DNA of 64,000 bases from Ferdinandcohnia sp036965045 (GTDB lineage: Bacteria > Bacillota > Bacilli > Bacillales > Bacillaceae_L), in contig NZ_JBALOV010000035.1 in NCBI RefSeq assembly GCF_036965045.1, forward strand, positions 124,001 through 188,000. Direction: 5' to 3'. The notes below the pieces were generated by a model, which saw only the letters and a program-made list of their open reading frames with translations, was not told the origin of the DNA and searched no databases. Below are positions 15,689-24,731 of this stretch, one piece after another. The first letter of the stretch is position 1. The number at the start of each line of letters is the position of its first letter. Position numbers and translations under genes: made by a program.

Positions 15689-17644
15689 ATGCGAGTTTCA
15701 AATGTAACAGTACGAAAAAGATTATCGTTAGTTCTATTTATAGGGTTTTTACTATTTTTGATTATTGATGTTCGCTTAGGTTATGTTCAATTTTTTGTAG
15801 GGAATAAGCTGACTGCACTAGCAAAGGATTCGTGGAGTCGGGATATACCATTTGAGCCGGAAAGAGGAAAAATTCTCGATCGAAACGACGTTGTCCTTGC
15901 TACGAACCAAAGTGCACCTACTGTACTTGTTGTTCCGAGACAAATAGAGAATCCTGCTGAAGCAGCAGAAAAACTTGCCACCGTTTTAAATATGTCTAAA
16001 GAAAAAGCGTATAAAAAAATAACCGAGAATGAATCAAAAGTTTATATCAACCCTGAAGGCAGAAAAATTTCTCACGAGAAAGCGAATGAAGTCCGTGCCC
16101 TTGGGATAAAGGGAGTCTATATAGCCGAGGATTCGAAACGCCACTATCCATTTGGCAGCTATCTTTCTCATGTACTAGGTTTTGCCGGAATCGATAACCA
16201 AGGATTAACTGGTCTTGAGAAAAGCTATGATGAGGAATTAAAAGGTGAAAAAGGAAGTGTACAGTTTTACTCTGATGCAAAAGGAAGAAGAATGCCAGAT
16301 ATCGCTGATGATTATACACCACCAAAGGATGGTCTTGACTTAAGGCTAACGATTGATACAAGAATTCAATCCCTTATTGAGCGAGAACTCAATAATGCTC
16401 AAGCCCAATACAACCCAGATGGAATCATTGCGATTGCAATGGATCCAAATACCGGTGAAATTTTAGGCATGTCATCAAGACCTGACTTTGATCCAGCAAA
16501 TTTCCGGAATGTTCCACAAGAGGTATACAACCGAAATCTCCCTGTTTGGAGTACATATGAACCTGGTTCAACCTTTAAGATTATCACTTTAGCCGCTTCG
16601 TTGGAGGAAGGGAAAGTCAATTTAGATAAAGATCATTTTAATGACCCAGGGTTTGTTAAAGTGGGGGGAGCGACTCTTAAATGCTGGAAACGTGGGGGGC
16701 ATGGACATCAAACCTTCCTGGAAGTTGTTCAAAACTCTTGTAACCCAGGTTTTGTCGAGCTAGGTACAAGATTAGGAAAGGATACATTATTTAAGTACGT
16801 TCGCGATTTTGGATTCGGCCAAAAAACAGGTATTGATCTTCAAGGAGAAGGAACCGGTATCCTTTTTAAACCAGAGAACGTTGGACCGGTAGAGTTAGCT
16901 ACAACTGCATTTGGTCAAGGGGTTGCAGTAACACCAATTCAACAGGTTACAGCGGTTGCGGCAGCAGTAAATGGAGGAACCTTATATAAACCATATGTTG
17001 CAAAAGAATGGGTAGATCCTGTGACCGGGAAAGTGGTAGAGAGGAACACACCTGAAGCAAAGCGTAAAGTCATCTCTGAAGAAACGTCTGAAAAAGTAAG
17101 GTATGCACTTGAAAATGTAGTAGCAAAAGGTTCGGGTGGTGGAGCTTATGTAGATGGTTATCGAGTGGGTGGAAAAACAGGAACTGCGCAAAAATCTAAA
17201 AAAGGTGGCGGCTACCTTCAAAATAACCATATCGTGTCCTTTATTGGGTTTGCGCCAGCAGATGATCCACAAATTGTCGTCTATATTGCGGTTGATAATC
17301 CTAAGGGGACCGTGCAATTTGGTGGAGTAGTAGCTGCACCTATAGTAGGAAACATCATGCGTGAAAGCCTGCCTCTACTTGGAATTGAAAAGCGCGACAA
17401 CCAAATCGAAAAAGAAATGAGATTATGGACAGATAAAAAATATCTTGAAGTTCCGAATGTAATTGGATTAACAAAACAGGAATTACAGCAGCAATTAATG
17501 AATATAAAATTAGATATTAGTGGAGAAGGAAATGTTGTTGTTGACCAGGCGCCAAATGCGGGAGAACGAGTCCAGGAAGGAACAACATTACGGATCCATC
17601 TAGGGGAAGCCGCAGATAAAAAAGAATCAAAAGATAAGAACTAG
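15689..17644 (+). CDS. spoVD: Stage V sporulation protein D (SpoVD)
   Basis: 651-residue class B PBP needed for spore cortex peptidoglycan in the mother cell, partner of the SEDS protein SpoVE. N-terminal membrane helix (about 11-31), dimerisation domain (about 55-215), transpeptidase domain with S294-T-F-K297 and K496-T-G498-T, then a single C-terminal PASTA repeat (about 590-640). The start at 15689 (MRVSNVTVRKRL) follows ATAGGAGG; the frame is open for 36 codons upstream but those lie in the repeat element. In B. subtilis it is transcribed by sigma-E; I could not identify a convincing sigma-E promoter here. Confidence 0.96.
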   Translation: MRVSNVTVRKRLSLVLFIGFLLFLIIDVRLGYVQFFVGNKLTALAKDSWSRDIPFEPERGKILDRNDVVLATNQSAPTVLVVPRQIENPAEAAEKLATVLNMSKEKAYKKITENESKVYINPEGRKISHEKANEVRALGIKGVYIAEDSKRHYPFGSYLSHVLGFAGIDNQGLTGLEKSYDEELKGEKGSVQFYSDAKGRRMPDIADDYTPPKDGLDLRLTIDTRIQSLIERELNNAQAQYNPDGIIAIAMDPNTGEILGMSSRPDFDPANFRNVPQEVYNRNLPVWSTYEPGSTFKIITLAASLEEGKVNLDKDHFNDPGFVKVGGATLKCWKRGGHGHQTFLEVVQNSCNPGFVELGTRLGKDTLFKYVRDFGFGQKTGIDLQGEGTGILFKPENVGPVELATTAFGQGVAVTPIQQVTAVAAAVNGGTLYKPYVAKEWVDPVTGKVVERNTPEAKRKVISEETSEKVRYALENVVAKGSGGGAYVDGYRVGGKTGTAQKSKKGGGYLQNNHIVSFIGFAPADDPQIVVYIAVDNPKGTVQFGGVVAAPIVGNIMRESLPLLGIEKRDNQIEKEMRLWTDKKYLEVPNVIGLTKQELQQQLMNIKLDISGEGNVVVDQAPNAGERVQEGTTLRIHLGEAADKKESKDKN

Positions 17645-17645
17645 T

Positions 17646-17680
17646 AGCCTAAGAGGATTTCCCCTTTAGGCTTCTTTTTT
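17646..17680 (+). terminator. Terminator after spoVD
   Basis: The stem AGCCTAA/TTAGGCT (17646-17652 with 17666-17672) is extended by weaker inner pairs and followed by CTTTTTT. It separates spoVD from murE. Confidence 0.8.
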
Positions 17681-17849
17681 CTATAAAAAGGAATACCTTT
17701 AATATAGAGGAATAAAATTTTTGGTAAGGTGTCCTTTTCTCGGATTAAAAGAAAAATAGGGTACTAGACAACACACGGGGACTAGCGTATTATGTAAATC
17801 TGATACAATTCCCGGGTAAATTTTTCGAGAGGGAATGGTAAAATTCATG

Positions 17850-19313
17850 ATGCGATTACAGGACTTATTAGCGAACCTGCATGATTTTACGGAAAAAGGT
17901 AATGCCAATCCTTTTATCACATCTCTTGAAATGGACTCGAGGGAGGTAAAAAAGGGAAGTCTATTCTTTTGTGTACAAGGTAGTACATTTGATGGTCATT
18001 TGTTTGCGACACAAGCTGAAGCCCAGGGTGCTGTTGCGCTCATCGCGGAAAAAGAGGTGCAGGTGTCCATTCCAGTAATTAAAGTGAAGGATACAAGAAG
18101 AGCGATGGCAGTACTGGCAGATGCATTTTACCAGCACCCGACACATCACCTCCAATTAATAGGCGTAACGGGAACAAATGGGAAAACATCAATCAGCCAC
18201 ATAATTGAAGAAATTTTTAAAGAAGCTGGTGAAAAAACAGGCCTTATTGGAACAATGTATGCAAAAATCGGAGAGCAAACAATAGAGATGAAGAATACAA
18301 CTCCGGAATCAGTGATGCTCCAAAAATATTTTCATCAAATGGTGTCTGAACAAGTAACCAGAGCAGTAATGGAAGTTTCTTCTCATGCACTCGATATTGG
18401 TAGGGTTCATGGATGTGATTTTAATATTGCAGTGTTTTCCAATTTGACTCAGGATCATTTGGACTATCATCGGACAATTGATGAGTATCGAAGAGTGAAA
18501 GGTTTATTATTTGCTAGTTTAGGAAATCGCTATGAAAAAGCTAATCCGAAATACGCGGTTTTAAATAATGATGACCCTGCTTCAGAGGAATATGCAAGAT
18601 CTACTTCAGCAACTATCGTTACATATGGAATTTATCGTGGGGCAGATATTATGGCTACTAACATTCGTTTAACAGCCACTGGGACAGAATTTGATTTACA
18701 AACACCGTTTGGCAATTACGAAATAAAGATGAATTTAATCGGACAATTTAGCGTCTACAATGTTTTAGCTGCCATAGCTACTTGCCTCGTTTCGCGAGTA
18801 TCAATCTCTACGATTATAAGGGCTGTCGAAAAGATCAAGGGTATACCAGGGCGTTTTGAAATAGTGAACCAGGGGCAAAATTTTACTGTGATAGTTGACT
18901 ATGCACACACACCCGATAGCTTAGAAAATGTCTTAAAAACAGTTAGACAAATTGCAAAAGGGAAAATCACAGTCATTATTGGATGTGGTGGGGACCGGGA
19001 TCGGTCGAAACGACCACTCATGGCTAAAATCGCAACAAAATTTGCGGATGTCCCTATTTTTACGTCAGACAATCCTCGCTCTGAAGATCCTATTGAAATA
19101 TTAAAGGAGATGGAAGCAGGAGTTGTAGGTGAAACGTATATCACTATCCCTGATCGAGAAAAAGCAATTTTTTATGCTATTTCAAATGTGGGTGAGAATG
19201 ATATAATAATCATTGCTGGAAAAGGACATGAAACCTATCAGATTATTGGGGATAAAACTCATTTATTTGATGACCGCCTTGTTGCAGCTCGTGCAATTAA
19301 GGAGTTGAAGTAA
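17850..19313 (+). CDS. murE: UDP-MurNAc-L-Ala-D-Glu:meso-diaminopimelate ligase
   Basis: 487-residue Mur ligase that adds the third residue of the peptidoglycan stem peptide. The N-terminal UDP-MurNAc-binding domain carries SLEMDSREVKKGSLFF. The ATP-binding loop is GVTGTNGKTS (about residues 105-114). The C-terminal domain carries DNPRSEDP (about residues 410-417), the motif that selects meso-diaminopimelate over lysine, so the wall is of the DAP type. Start 17850 (MRLQDLL) agrees with family members; in-frame ATGs at 17835 and 17847 are possible, the first being too near the GAGAGGG. The next gene starts directly at the base after its stop codon. Confidence 0.95.
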   Translation: MRLQDLLANLHDFTEKGNANPFITSLEMDSREVKKGSLFFCVQGSTFDGHLFATQAEAQGAVALIAEKEVQVSIPVIKVKDTRRAMAVLADAFYQHPTHHLQLIGVTGTNGKTSISHIIEEIFKEAGEKTGLIGTMYAKIGEQTIEMKNTTPESVMLQKYFHQMVSEQVTRAVMEVSSHALDIGRVHGCDFNIAVFSNLTQDHLDYHRTIDEYRRVKGLLFASLGNRYEKANPKYAVLNNDDPASEEYARSTSATIVTYGIYRGADIMATNIRLTATGTEFDLQTPFGNYEIKMNLIGQFSVYNVLAAIATCLVSRVSISTIIRAVEKIKGIPGRFEIVNQGQNFTVIVDYAHTPDSLENVLKTVRQIAKGKITVIIGCGGDRDRSKRPLMAKIATKFADVPIFTSDNPRSEDPIEILKEMEAGVVGETYITIPDREKAIFYAISNVGENDIIIIAGKGHETYQIIGDKTHLFDDRLVAARAIKELK

Positions 19314-19760
19314 TTGTTATCCAATCAAGATATGTGGACCATGTTTGATGAGGGGTATGGGATCAAAAATCAGAATTTTGTTTTTGAGGAAGTGATTACT
19401 GACCCAACCATCTTAACCAAAAGAGGACTTTATGTTTCAATTGAACGTGATAAAAGGGATGAGTTTTTAAAACAGGCACTTTATAATGGTGCAGTTGCAG
19501 CAGTTTGGCCAAAGGATGAAAAATTACCGCTATTTCTACCTAATCATTTCCCTGTATTCGTAGTAACAGATCCACTACCAGCACTTAAACAAATCTTAGA
19601 ATACTATTTAAAAAAAATCGAAGAAAATGGGTATGATACAATGACAAAATTTAAACTTTTTACGAATGAAACGAAAGAATTAATGCAAGACAATCAAACG
19701 AAAAATGAAATAAAGATACTTGCAAAAAAATTATCAATGATTGAAGAAGGGAGAGAGTAG
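19314..19760 (+). CDS. Free-standing MurF/Mur-ligase N-terminal-like domain protein
   Basis: 148 residues, starting at a TTG immediately after the murE stop, with AAGGAG 9 bases upstream inside murE. mraY starts 2 bases after its stop, so it is embedded in the wall-precursor operon. Residues about 22-102 resemble the UDP-MurNAc-binding N-terminal domain of Mur ligases, especially MurF: a degraded D-S-R position (ITDPTIL), KRGLYVSI, then FLKQALYNGAVAAVWPKD and FVVTDPLPALKQILEYYLKK. The ATP-binding GTNGKT loop that should follow is absent; a charged tail of about 45 residues replaces it. It cannot be a working ligase. It could be a binding or scaffold protein, or a relic of murF, which sits at this place in many other bacteria. 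Resemblance was judged by eye. Confidence 0.7.
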   Translation: MLSNQDMWTMFDEGYGIKNQNFVFEEVITDPTILTKRGLYVSIERDKRDEFLKQALYNGAVAAVWPKDEKLPLFLPNHFPVFVVTDPLPALKQILEYYLKKIEENGYDTMTKFKLFTNETKELMQDNQTKNEIKILAKKLSMIEEGRE

Positions 19761-19762
19761 AG

Positions 19763-20737
19763 ATGATCGAAGAAGTAGTCATTTATTCGATTGCAATAGG
19801 ATTTGTCATAAGTGTCATCCTCTCCCCCATTTTTATCCCTTTCTTACGTAGATTAAAATTTGGACAAAGTATCCGTGAGGAAGGTCCTAAATCCCATCAA
19901 AAAAAATCGGGAACACCGACGATGGGTGGAATCATTATTTTGGTTTCAATTTTACTTACGACAATTTTAGTTTCGACTCGTTTTGGGGAACTGTCGGTAA
20001 CGACATATTTACTTTTATTCGTAACATTGGGCTACGGGGTATTAGGCTTTTTAGACGACTTTATTAAAGTTGTTCTTAAAAGGAATCTAGGTTTGACCTC
20101 TTTACAAAAACTACTAGGTCAAATCGCTATTGCTATCGTTTTTTACTTTATTTATAAACAAAATAATTTTTCAACAGCCATATCTATTCCAGGGACAGAT
20201 GTTGAGTTTGATTTGGGAATTCTATATGTCCTTGTCTTAGTAATTTGGTTGGTTGGCTTCTCAAATGCCGTTAATCTAACGGATGGTTTAGATGGATTGG
20301 TTTCAGGAACGGCTGCAATTGCATTTGGTGCATTTGCGGTATTGGCATGGAATCAAGCGCAATATGATGTTGCCATCTTCTGTGTAGCGGTAGTAGGAGC
20401 AGTTCTTGGATTCCTTGTGTTTAATGCGAACCCAGCAAAGGTATTCATGGGTGATACAGGCTCACTTGCACTCGGTGGAGCGATAGCGACGGTTGCGATT
20501 GCGCTAAAGCTTGAAATCTTACTTTTATTAATCGGTGGGGTATTTGTTATTGAAACATTGTCTGTTATCATTCAAGTAATCTCTTTCAAAACAACCGGTA
20601 GACGTGTGTTTCGAATGAGTCCTTTACATCACCATTATGAGTTAGTAGGATGGTCTGAATGGCGGGTTGTTGTGACATTTTGGACGGTGGGATTATTATG
20701 TGCGATTCTTGGAATTTATATCGAGGTGTGGATTTAA
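19763..20737 (+). CDS. mraY: Phospho-MurNAc-pentapeptide transferase MraY
   Basis: 324-residue polytopic membrane enzyme that moves phospho-MurNAc-pentapeptide to undecaprenyl phosphate, giving lipid I. About ten membrane segments are visible. Family motifs include GPKSHQKKSGTPTMGG (residues ~40-55), the aspartate pair FLDDFIK (~97-103), NAVNLTDGLDGL (~170-181) with the third catalytic aspartate, and the histidine-rich MSPLHHHYELVGW near the C-terminus. GGGAGAG precedes the ATG. murD begins at the base after its stop. Confidence 0.97.
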   Translation: MIEEVVIYSIAIGFVISVILSPIFIPFLRRLKFGQSIREEGPKSHQKKSGTPTMGGIIILVSILLTTILVSTRFGELSVTTYLLLFVTLGYGVLGFLDDFIKVVLKRNLGLTSLQKLLGQIAIAIVFYFIYKQNNFSTAISIPGTDVEFDLGILYVLVLVIWLVGFSNAVNLTDGLDGLVSGTAAIAFGAFAVLAWNQAQYDVAIFCVAVVGAVLGFLVFNANPAKVFMGDTGSLALGGAIATVAIALKLEILLLLIGGVFVIETLSVIIQVISFKTTGRRVFRMSPLHHHYELVGWSEWRVVVTFWTVGLLCAILGIYIEVWI

Positions 20738-22090
20738 TTGAAAAATACAAATAACTTTACTAACAAACATATGTTAATATTGGGACTTGCCAAAAGCGGC
20801 TATGCTGCAGCTAAGGTTCTGCACGAAATTGGTGCACACCTTACAGTCAACGACCAAAAGCCATTTGAAGAAAACGAGGCTGCCCAGGAACTTGAAAAAT
20901 TAGGAATGAACATTGTATGTGGAGGTCATCCAACTGAAATATTGGATGATCATTTTGACTTTATTGTTAAAAATCCGGGAATCCCATATAGTAACCCACT
21001 CCTAGTAAAAGCGAAAGAAAAAGGAATTCCAATTATAACGGAAGTGGAACTAGCCTATCATCTTACTCCTGCTGATTTTATTGGTATTACGGGCTCTAAT
21101 GGAAAGACAACCACGACAACCTTGATTTTTGAAATGCTGGAGGTTGGTAATAAATCACCTTTAATCGCCGGTAACATTGGAACAGTAGCCTGTGAGGTTG
21201 CAAAAGCGGCGGAGGAAAAAAATATCATCGTTACTGAACTTTCCTCCTTTCAATTAATGGGCATTCAAGAATTTGCACCGAAAATTGCTGTTTTATTAAA
21301 TATTTTTGATGCACATCTTGATTACCATGGAACGAAGGAAGAATATATAAAAGCAAAGGCAAGAATCTTTGAAAATCAAACGGCTGCTGATTATAGTGTC
21401 ATTAATTTAGATGACAAGGACGTTGTTCGTGCAGCCGAAAGTGGTCGAGGAATGAAAATTCCATTCTCGACTACGCAAACATTGCAAAAAGGTGCCTATA
21501 TGAAGGACCAAGCGATTTATTTTGATGAAGAAAAAATCATGGACATCCAGGATATTGTGTTACCAGGGTTCCATAATCTTGAAAATATCTTGGCTGCTGT
21601 TGCGGTAGCTAAGCTTGTTCATACGCCAAATAGTGCCATCACTGAGGTGTTAACAACCTTCACGGGAGTTAAACATCGCCTGCAATACGTGACTTCGATA
21701 GAAAAACGTAAATTTTATAATGATTCAAAAGCAACAAATATCCTTGCAACGAAAAAGGCGATTACTGCCTTTGAACAACCGATCATTTTATTAGCGGGCG
21801 GGCTTGACCGTGGAAATGAATTTGATGATCTAGTCCCTGAATTATCTCGTGTGAAAGCTATGGTTCTATTTGGTCAAACAGCCAAAAAGCTTGAACGAGC
21901 AGGGAAGCTAGCTGGAATAGAAACGTTAAAAATGGTCGATAATGTTGAAGCAGCGGTAAAAGAAGCCTATAACCTTTCAAATGAGGGTGATGTTATTTTA
22001 TTATCACCTGCATGTGCTAGCTGGGATCAACATAAAACATTTGAAGAAAGAGGAGACATTTTTATAAACGCCGTGCATAAGCTTAAGTAA
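20738..22090 (+). CDS. murD: UDP-MurNAc-L-alanine:D-glutamate ligase
   Basis: 450-residue Mur ligase that adds D-glutamate to UDP-MurNAc-L-alanine in the cytoplasm. The N-terminal Rossmann-like domain opens MLILGLAKSGYAAAKVL. The ATP loop GITGSNGKTTT lies at residues 116-126, and FDAHLDYHGTKEEYIKAKARIF and the HRLQYV ... NDSKATN segments follow. The start is a TTG at 20738, directly after the mraY stop, with GAGGTG inside mraY upstream. The transcript then runs into a repeat element before spoVE. Confidence 0.96.
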   Translation: MKNTNNFTNKHMLILGLAKSGYAAAKVLHEIGAHLTVNDQKPFEENEAAQELEKLGMNIVCGGHPTEILDDHFDFIVKNPGIPYSNPLLVKAKEKGIPIITEVELAYHLTPADFIGITGSNGKTTTTTLIFEMLEVGNKSPLIAGNIGTVACEVAKAAEEKNIIVTELSSFQLMGIQEFAPKIAVLLNIFDAHLDYHGTKEEYIKAKARIFENQTAADYSVINLDDKDVVRAAESGRGMKIPFSTTQTLQKGAYMKDQAIYFDEEKIMDIQDIVLPGFHNLENILAAVAVAKLVHTPNSAITEVLTTFTGVKHRLQYVTSIEKRKFYNDSKATNILATKKAITAFEQPIILLAGGLDRGNEFDDLVPELSRVKAMVLFGQTAKKLERAGKLAGIETLKMVDNVEAAVKEAYNLSNEGDVILLSPACASWDQHKTFEERGDIFINAVHKLK

Positions 22091-22110
22091 GGGCTTGGAC
22101 AATCTAGATT

Positions 22111-22293
22111 AATCTAGCTCCAGCACCTAGCCAGTTTTCATCACCGATAATCTTCCTTGAGTATCTTGCGAAAAGCTTTGCTTTGAGCAGCTCGAGGTCA
22201 TAAGTCAAATCACTCCAGAAATCAGGATTTCTGAGCGTGATTCGTCTTATGCTTGTCGGGGCTAATCAAGGCGCTTGCGCTTTTTCCTTGCTC
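22111..22293 (+). repeat. Interspersed repeat element (family A), copy 1
   Basis: Non-coding insert between murD and spoVE. It opens AATCTAGCTCCAGCACCTAG and ends AAGGCGCTTGCGCTTTTTC. Inside are GAGGTCATAAGTCAAATCAC and CGTCTTATGCTTGTCGG. The same opening, the GTCTTATGCTTGTCG core and the GCGC...GCTTTT end recur at 45964-46084, and the two ends alone at 31085-31113. This copy holds an extra stretch of about 55 bases after the opening. No protein-coding capacity and no transposase. I know this text as a common intergenic repeat of Bacillaceae from memory. Confidence 0.7.
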
Positions 22294-22322
22294 TGAATCT
22301 AGAATGTAGAGGTGTTTTGATT

Positions 22323-23420
22323 GTGACCCAAAAAACGACTCCGGATATCATATTAATTATTACAACACTTACGCTTTTAGCAGTCGGATTGATCATGGTT
22401 TACAGTGCCAGTGCGGTATGGGCTACATATAAATTTGATGATTCGTTTTTCTTTGCTAAAAGACAGCTTCTATTTGCGAGTGTTGGAGTCATTGCAATGT
22501 TTTTTATTATGAATGTAGACTATTGGACATGGAGAACTTGGGCAAAAGTCCTCATTATTATATGTTTTGTCTTATTGGTTGCCGTATTAATCCCTGGAAT
22601 TGGTATGGAACGTAACGGTTCACAAAGCTGGATTGGAGTCGGAGCCTTTTCGATTCAACCTTCAGAATTTATGAAATTAGCAATGATTGCATTTTTAGCG
22701 AAATTCCTATCTGAAAATCAGAAGAAAATTACGTCCTTTAAAAAAGGTTTAATGCCATCACTGTCTCTTGTTTTTCTAGCATTCGGTATGATTATGCTAC
22801 AGCCAGACTTAGGGACAGGAACCGTTATGGTAGGAACCTGTGTCGTTATGATTTATGTTGCTGGTGCAAGAATTTCCCACTTTGTTGGATTGGGATTAAT
22901 CGGTGTGGCGGGGTTTGTTGCCTTAATATTATCAGCTCCATATCGAATTAAACGAATTACCTCATTCTTAGATCCGTGGGAAGATCCGTTGGGAACTGGG
23001 TTTCAGATCATTCAATCCCTTTATGCTATTGGTCCGGGAGGTTTGTTTGGTTTAGGTTTAGGACAAAGTAGGCAGAAGTTCTTTTATTTGCCAGAACCAC
23101 AGACAGACTTCATTTTTGCCATACTAGCAGAAGAGTTGGGCTTTATCGGGGGTTCATTTGTAATCATATTATTCAGTATTTTACTATGGAGAGGTGTACG
23201 GATTGCTTTAGGTGCTCCTGACTTATATGGAAGTTTTTTGGGAATAGGAATTATTGGAATGATTGCAATCCAAGTCATTATCAATATTGGAGTTGTAACA
23301 GGTCTCATGCCTGTAACGGGAATTACTCTTCCATTTTTAAGTTACGGAGGCTCATCCTTAACCCTAATGCTTATGGCTGTCGGAGTTCTTTTGAATATTA
23401 GCAGGTATTCAAGGTATTAA
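22323..23420 (+). CDS. spoVE: SEDS peptidoglycan polymerase SpoVE
   Basis: 365-residue FtsW/RodA/SpoVE protein with about ten membrane helices. It polymerises lipid II into glycan strands for the spore cortex together with SpoVD; FtsW is the vegetative relative. Family motifs are MVYSASAVWA, NGSQSWIGVG, SIQPSEFMKLA, and the C-terminal GLMPVTGITLPFLSYGGSS. It is very close to B. subtilis SpoVE from memory, including MNVDYWTWRTW and DPWEDPLGTGFQIIQSLYAIGPGG. The GTG at 22323 follows AGAGGTG; upstream in-frame codons lie in the repeat. Confidence 0.95.
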   Translation: MTQKTTPDIILIITTLTLLAVGLIMVYSASAVWATYKFDDSFFFAKRQLLFASVGVIAMFFIMNVDYWTWRTWAKVLIIICFVLLVAVLIPGIGMERNGSQSWIGVGAFSIQPSEFMKLAMIAFLAKFLSENQKKITSFKKGLMPSLSLVFLAFGMIMLQPDLGTGTVMVGTCVVMIYVAGARISHFVGLGLIGVAGFVALILSAPYRIKRITSFLDPWEDPLGTGFQIIQSLYAIGPGGLFGLGLGQSRQKFFYLPEPQTDFIFAILAEELGFIGGSFVIILFSILLWRGVRIALGAPDLYGSFLGIGIIGMIAIQVIINIGVVTGLMPVTGITLPFLSYGGSSLTLMLMAVGVLLNISRYSRY

Positions 23421-23440
23421 CCCAAAATTACATGAATATA

Positions 23441-23487
23441 TGTTATACTATAAAATGGTTTAACCCTGTTTATTCGAACAGGGTTAA
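23441..23487 (+). promoter_or_regulatory. Extended -10 element followed by a stem-loop before murG
   Basis: TGTTATACT (23441-23449) is an extended -10 promoter motif without a clear -35. Ten bases on, an 11-bp perfect stem (23460-23470 with 23477-23487, 6-base loop) follows, with a weak T-run after it. Transcripts from this promoter would start at or just before the hairpin. The hairpin may also end spoVE transcription in part. Confidence 0.5.
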
Positions 23488-23526
23488 TTAACTTTAACGA
23501 AAAGACTTCCAAATGGAGGAGTTTCC

Positions 23527-24615
23527 TTGAAAATAATTGTTAGTGGTGGAGGTACAGGAGGTCATATTTATCCTGCCCTTGCCTTAATCAACGAAATCAA
23601 AAAGCTAAACCCAACAGCCGAGTTTCTTTATATCGGAACTGAAAAAGGGTTAGAAAGCGGAATTGTGACTCGTGAAGGGATTCCGTTTAAAACGATTGAT
23701 ATCACAGGGTTTAAGCGTAAGCTTTCCTTTGATAACATTAAAACGATCGCACGTTTCCTAAAAGGGGTCAGTGATAGCAAGAAATTGATCAAAGAATTTA
23801 AACCAGATGTGGTTATTGGAACAGGCGGTTACGTTTGTGGACCAGTGGTTTATGCAGCATCAAAATTACATATTTCTACAATTATTCATGAACAAAATAG
23901 CATTCCAGGTCTCACCAATAAATTCCTAAGCCGCTATGTTGATAAAGTGGCAATTTGTTTTGAAGAGGCTAGAGGATTTTTCCCTAATGAAAAAGTTATA
24001 CTGACAGGAAATCCGCGGGCTTCTGAAGTCATTGGCAAAGATGGCCGAGCGGGAAGGCAATCTGTAGGTCTTAACAGCTCCCAACGCTCCGTTTTATTAG
24101 TGGGAGGTAGCAGGGGAGCGAAACCCCTAAATGATGCTTTTTTAAATGCCTTATCCGAAGTAAAGACAAAGGAATATCAATTCCTTTATGTAACAGGTGA
24201 GGTTCATTATGAACATGTGCTTAACGAAGTAAAGGCAGTTGGAAATCCTGATAATGTCATTATCAAGCCGTTTATTCATAATATGCCTGAAGTACTGGCA
24301 GGTGTGGACCTTGTTGTTGCTCGAGCAGGTGCGACAACATTAGCTGAGTTGACGGCTCTGGGTTTGCCAAGTATCTTGGTGCCAAGCCCATATGTGACAA
24401 AAAATCACCAAGAGAAAAACGCGAGGTCCTTAAGTGATAAAGGGGCTGCCATTTTACGCCTGGAAAAGGAGTTAACTGGGCCACAGCTAATTAAGGACAT
24501 TGATTCAATTCTGTTAAATCAAAAAAAACTTGAGGAAATGAAAAAAGCATCCTCACAAATAGGTATACCAGATGCCGCAAAACGGCTATACAATGTAATG
24601 CAAGACCTAATTTAA
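23527..24615 (+). CDS. murG: Lipid II synthase MurG (GlcNAc transferase)
   Basis: 362-residue GT-B glycosyltransferase that adds GlcNAc from UDP-GlcNAc to lipid I on the inner membrane face. Glycine-rich loop GGGTGGHIYPALAL (residues 7-20), second glycine loop TGGYVCGPVVYAA (~100-112), HEQNSIPGLTNK, and the UDP-GlcNAc site RAGATTLAELTALGLPSILVPSP (~262-284) are present. The start is TTG at 23527, with a strong GGAGGAG upstream. Order spoVE-murG-murB matches B. subtilis. Confidence 0.96.
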   Translation: MKIIVSGGGTGGHIYPALALINEIKKLNPTAEFLYIGTEKGLESGIVTREGIPFKTIDITGFKRKLSFDNIKTIARFLKGVSDSKKLIKEFKPDVVIGTGGYVCGPVVYAASKLHISTIIHEQNSIPGLTNKFLSRYVDKVAICFEEARGFFPNEKVILTGNPRASEVIGKDGRAGRQSVGLNSSQRSVLLVGGSRGAKPLNDAFLNALSEVKTKEYQFLYVTGEVHYEHVLNEVKAVGNPDNVIIKPFIHNMPEVLAGVDLVVARAGATTLAELTALGLPSILVPSPYVTKNHQEKNARSLSDKGAAILRLEKELTGPQLIKDIDSILLNQKKLEEMKKASSQIGIPDAAKRLYNVMQDLI

Positions 24616-24731
24616 TAGCTTCTGGTGCCATGCGTTTTACTATTTTAGGCAAATGTACCATGAAGCGTACGTGGAGCATATACTTATAGTAATGTTTATT
24701 TCAAGTGTAGATGCTGATAAAGGAGGTTAAT

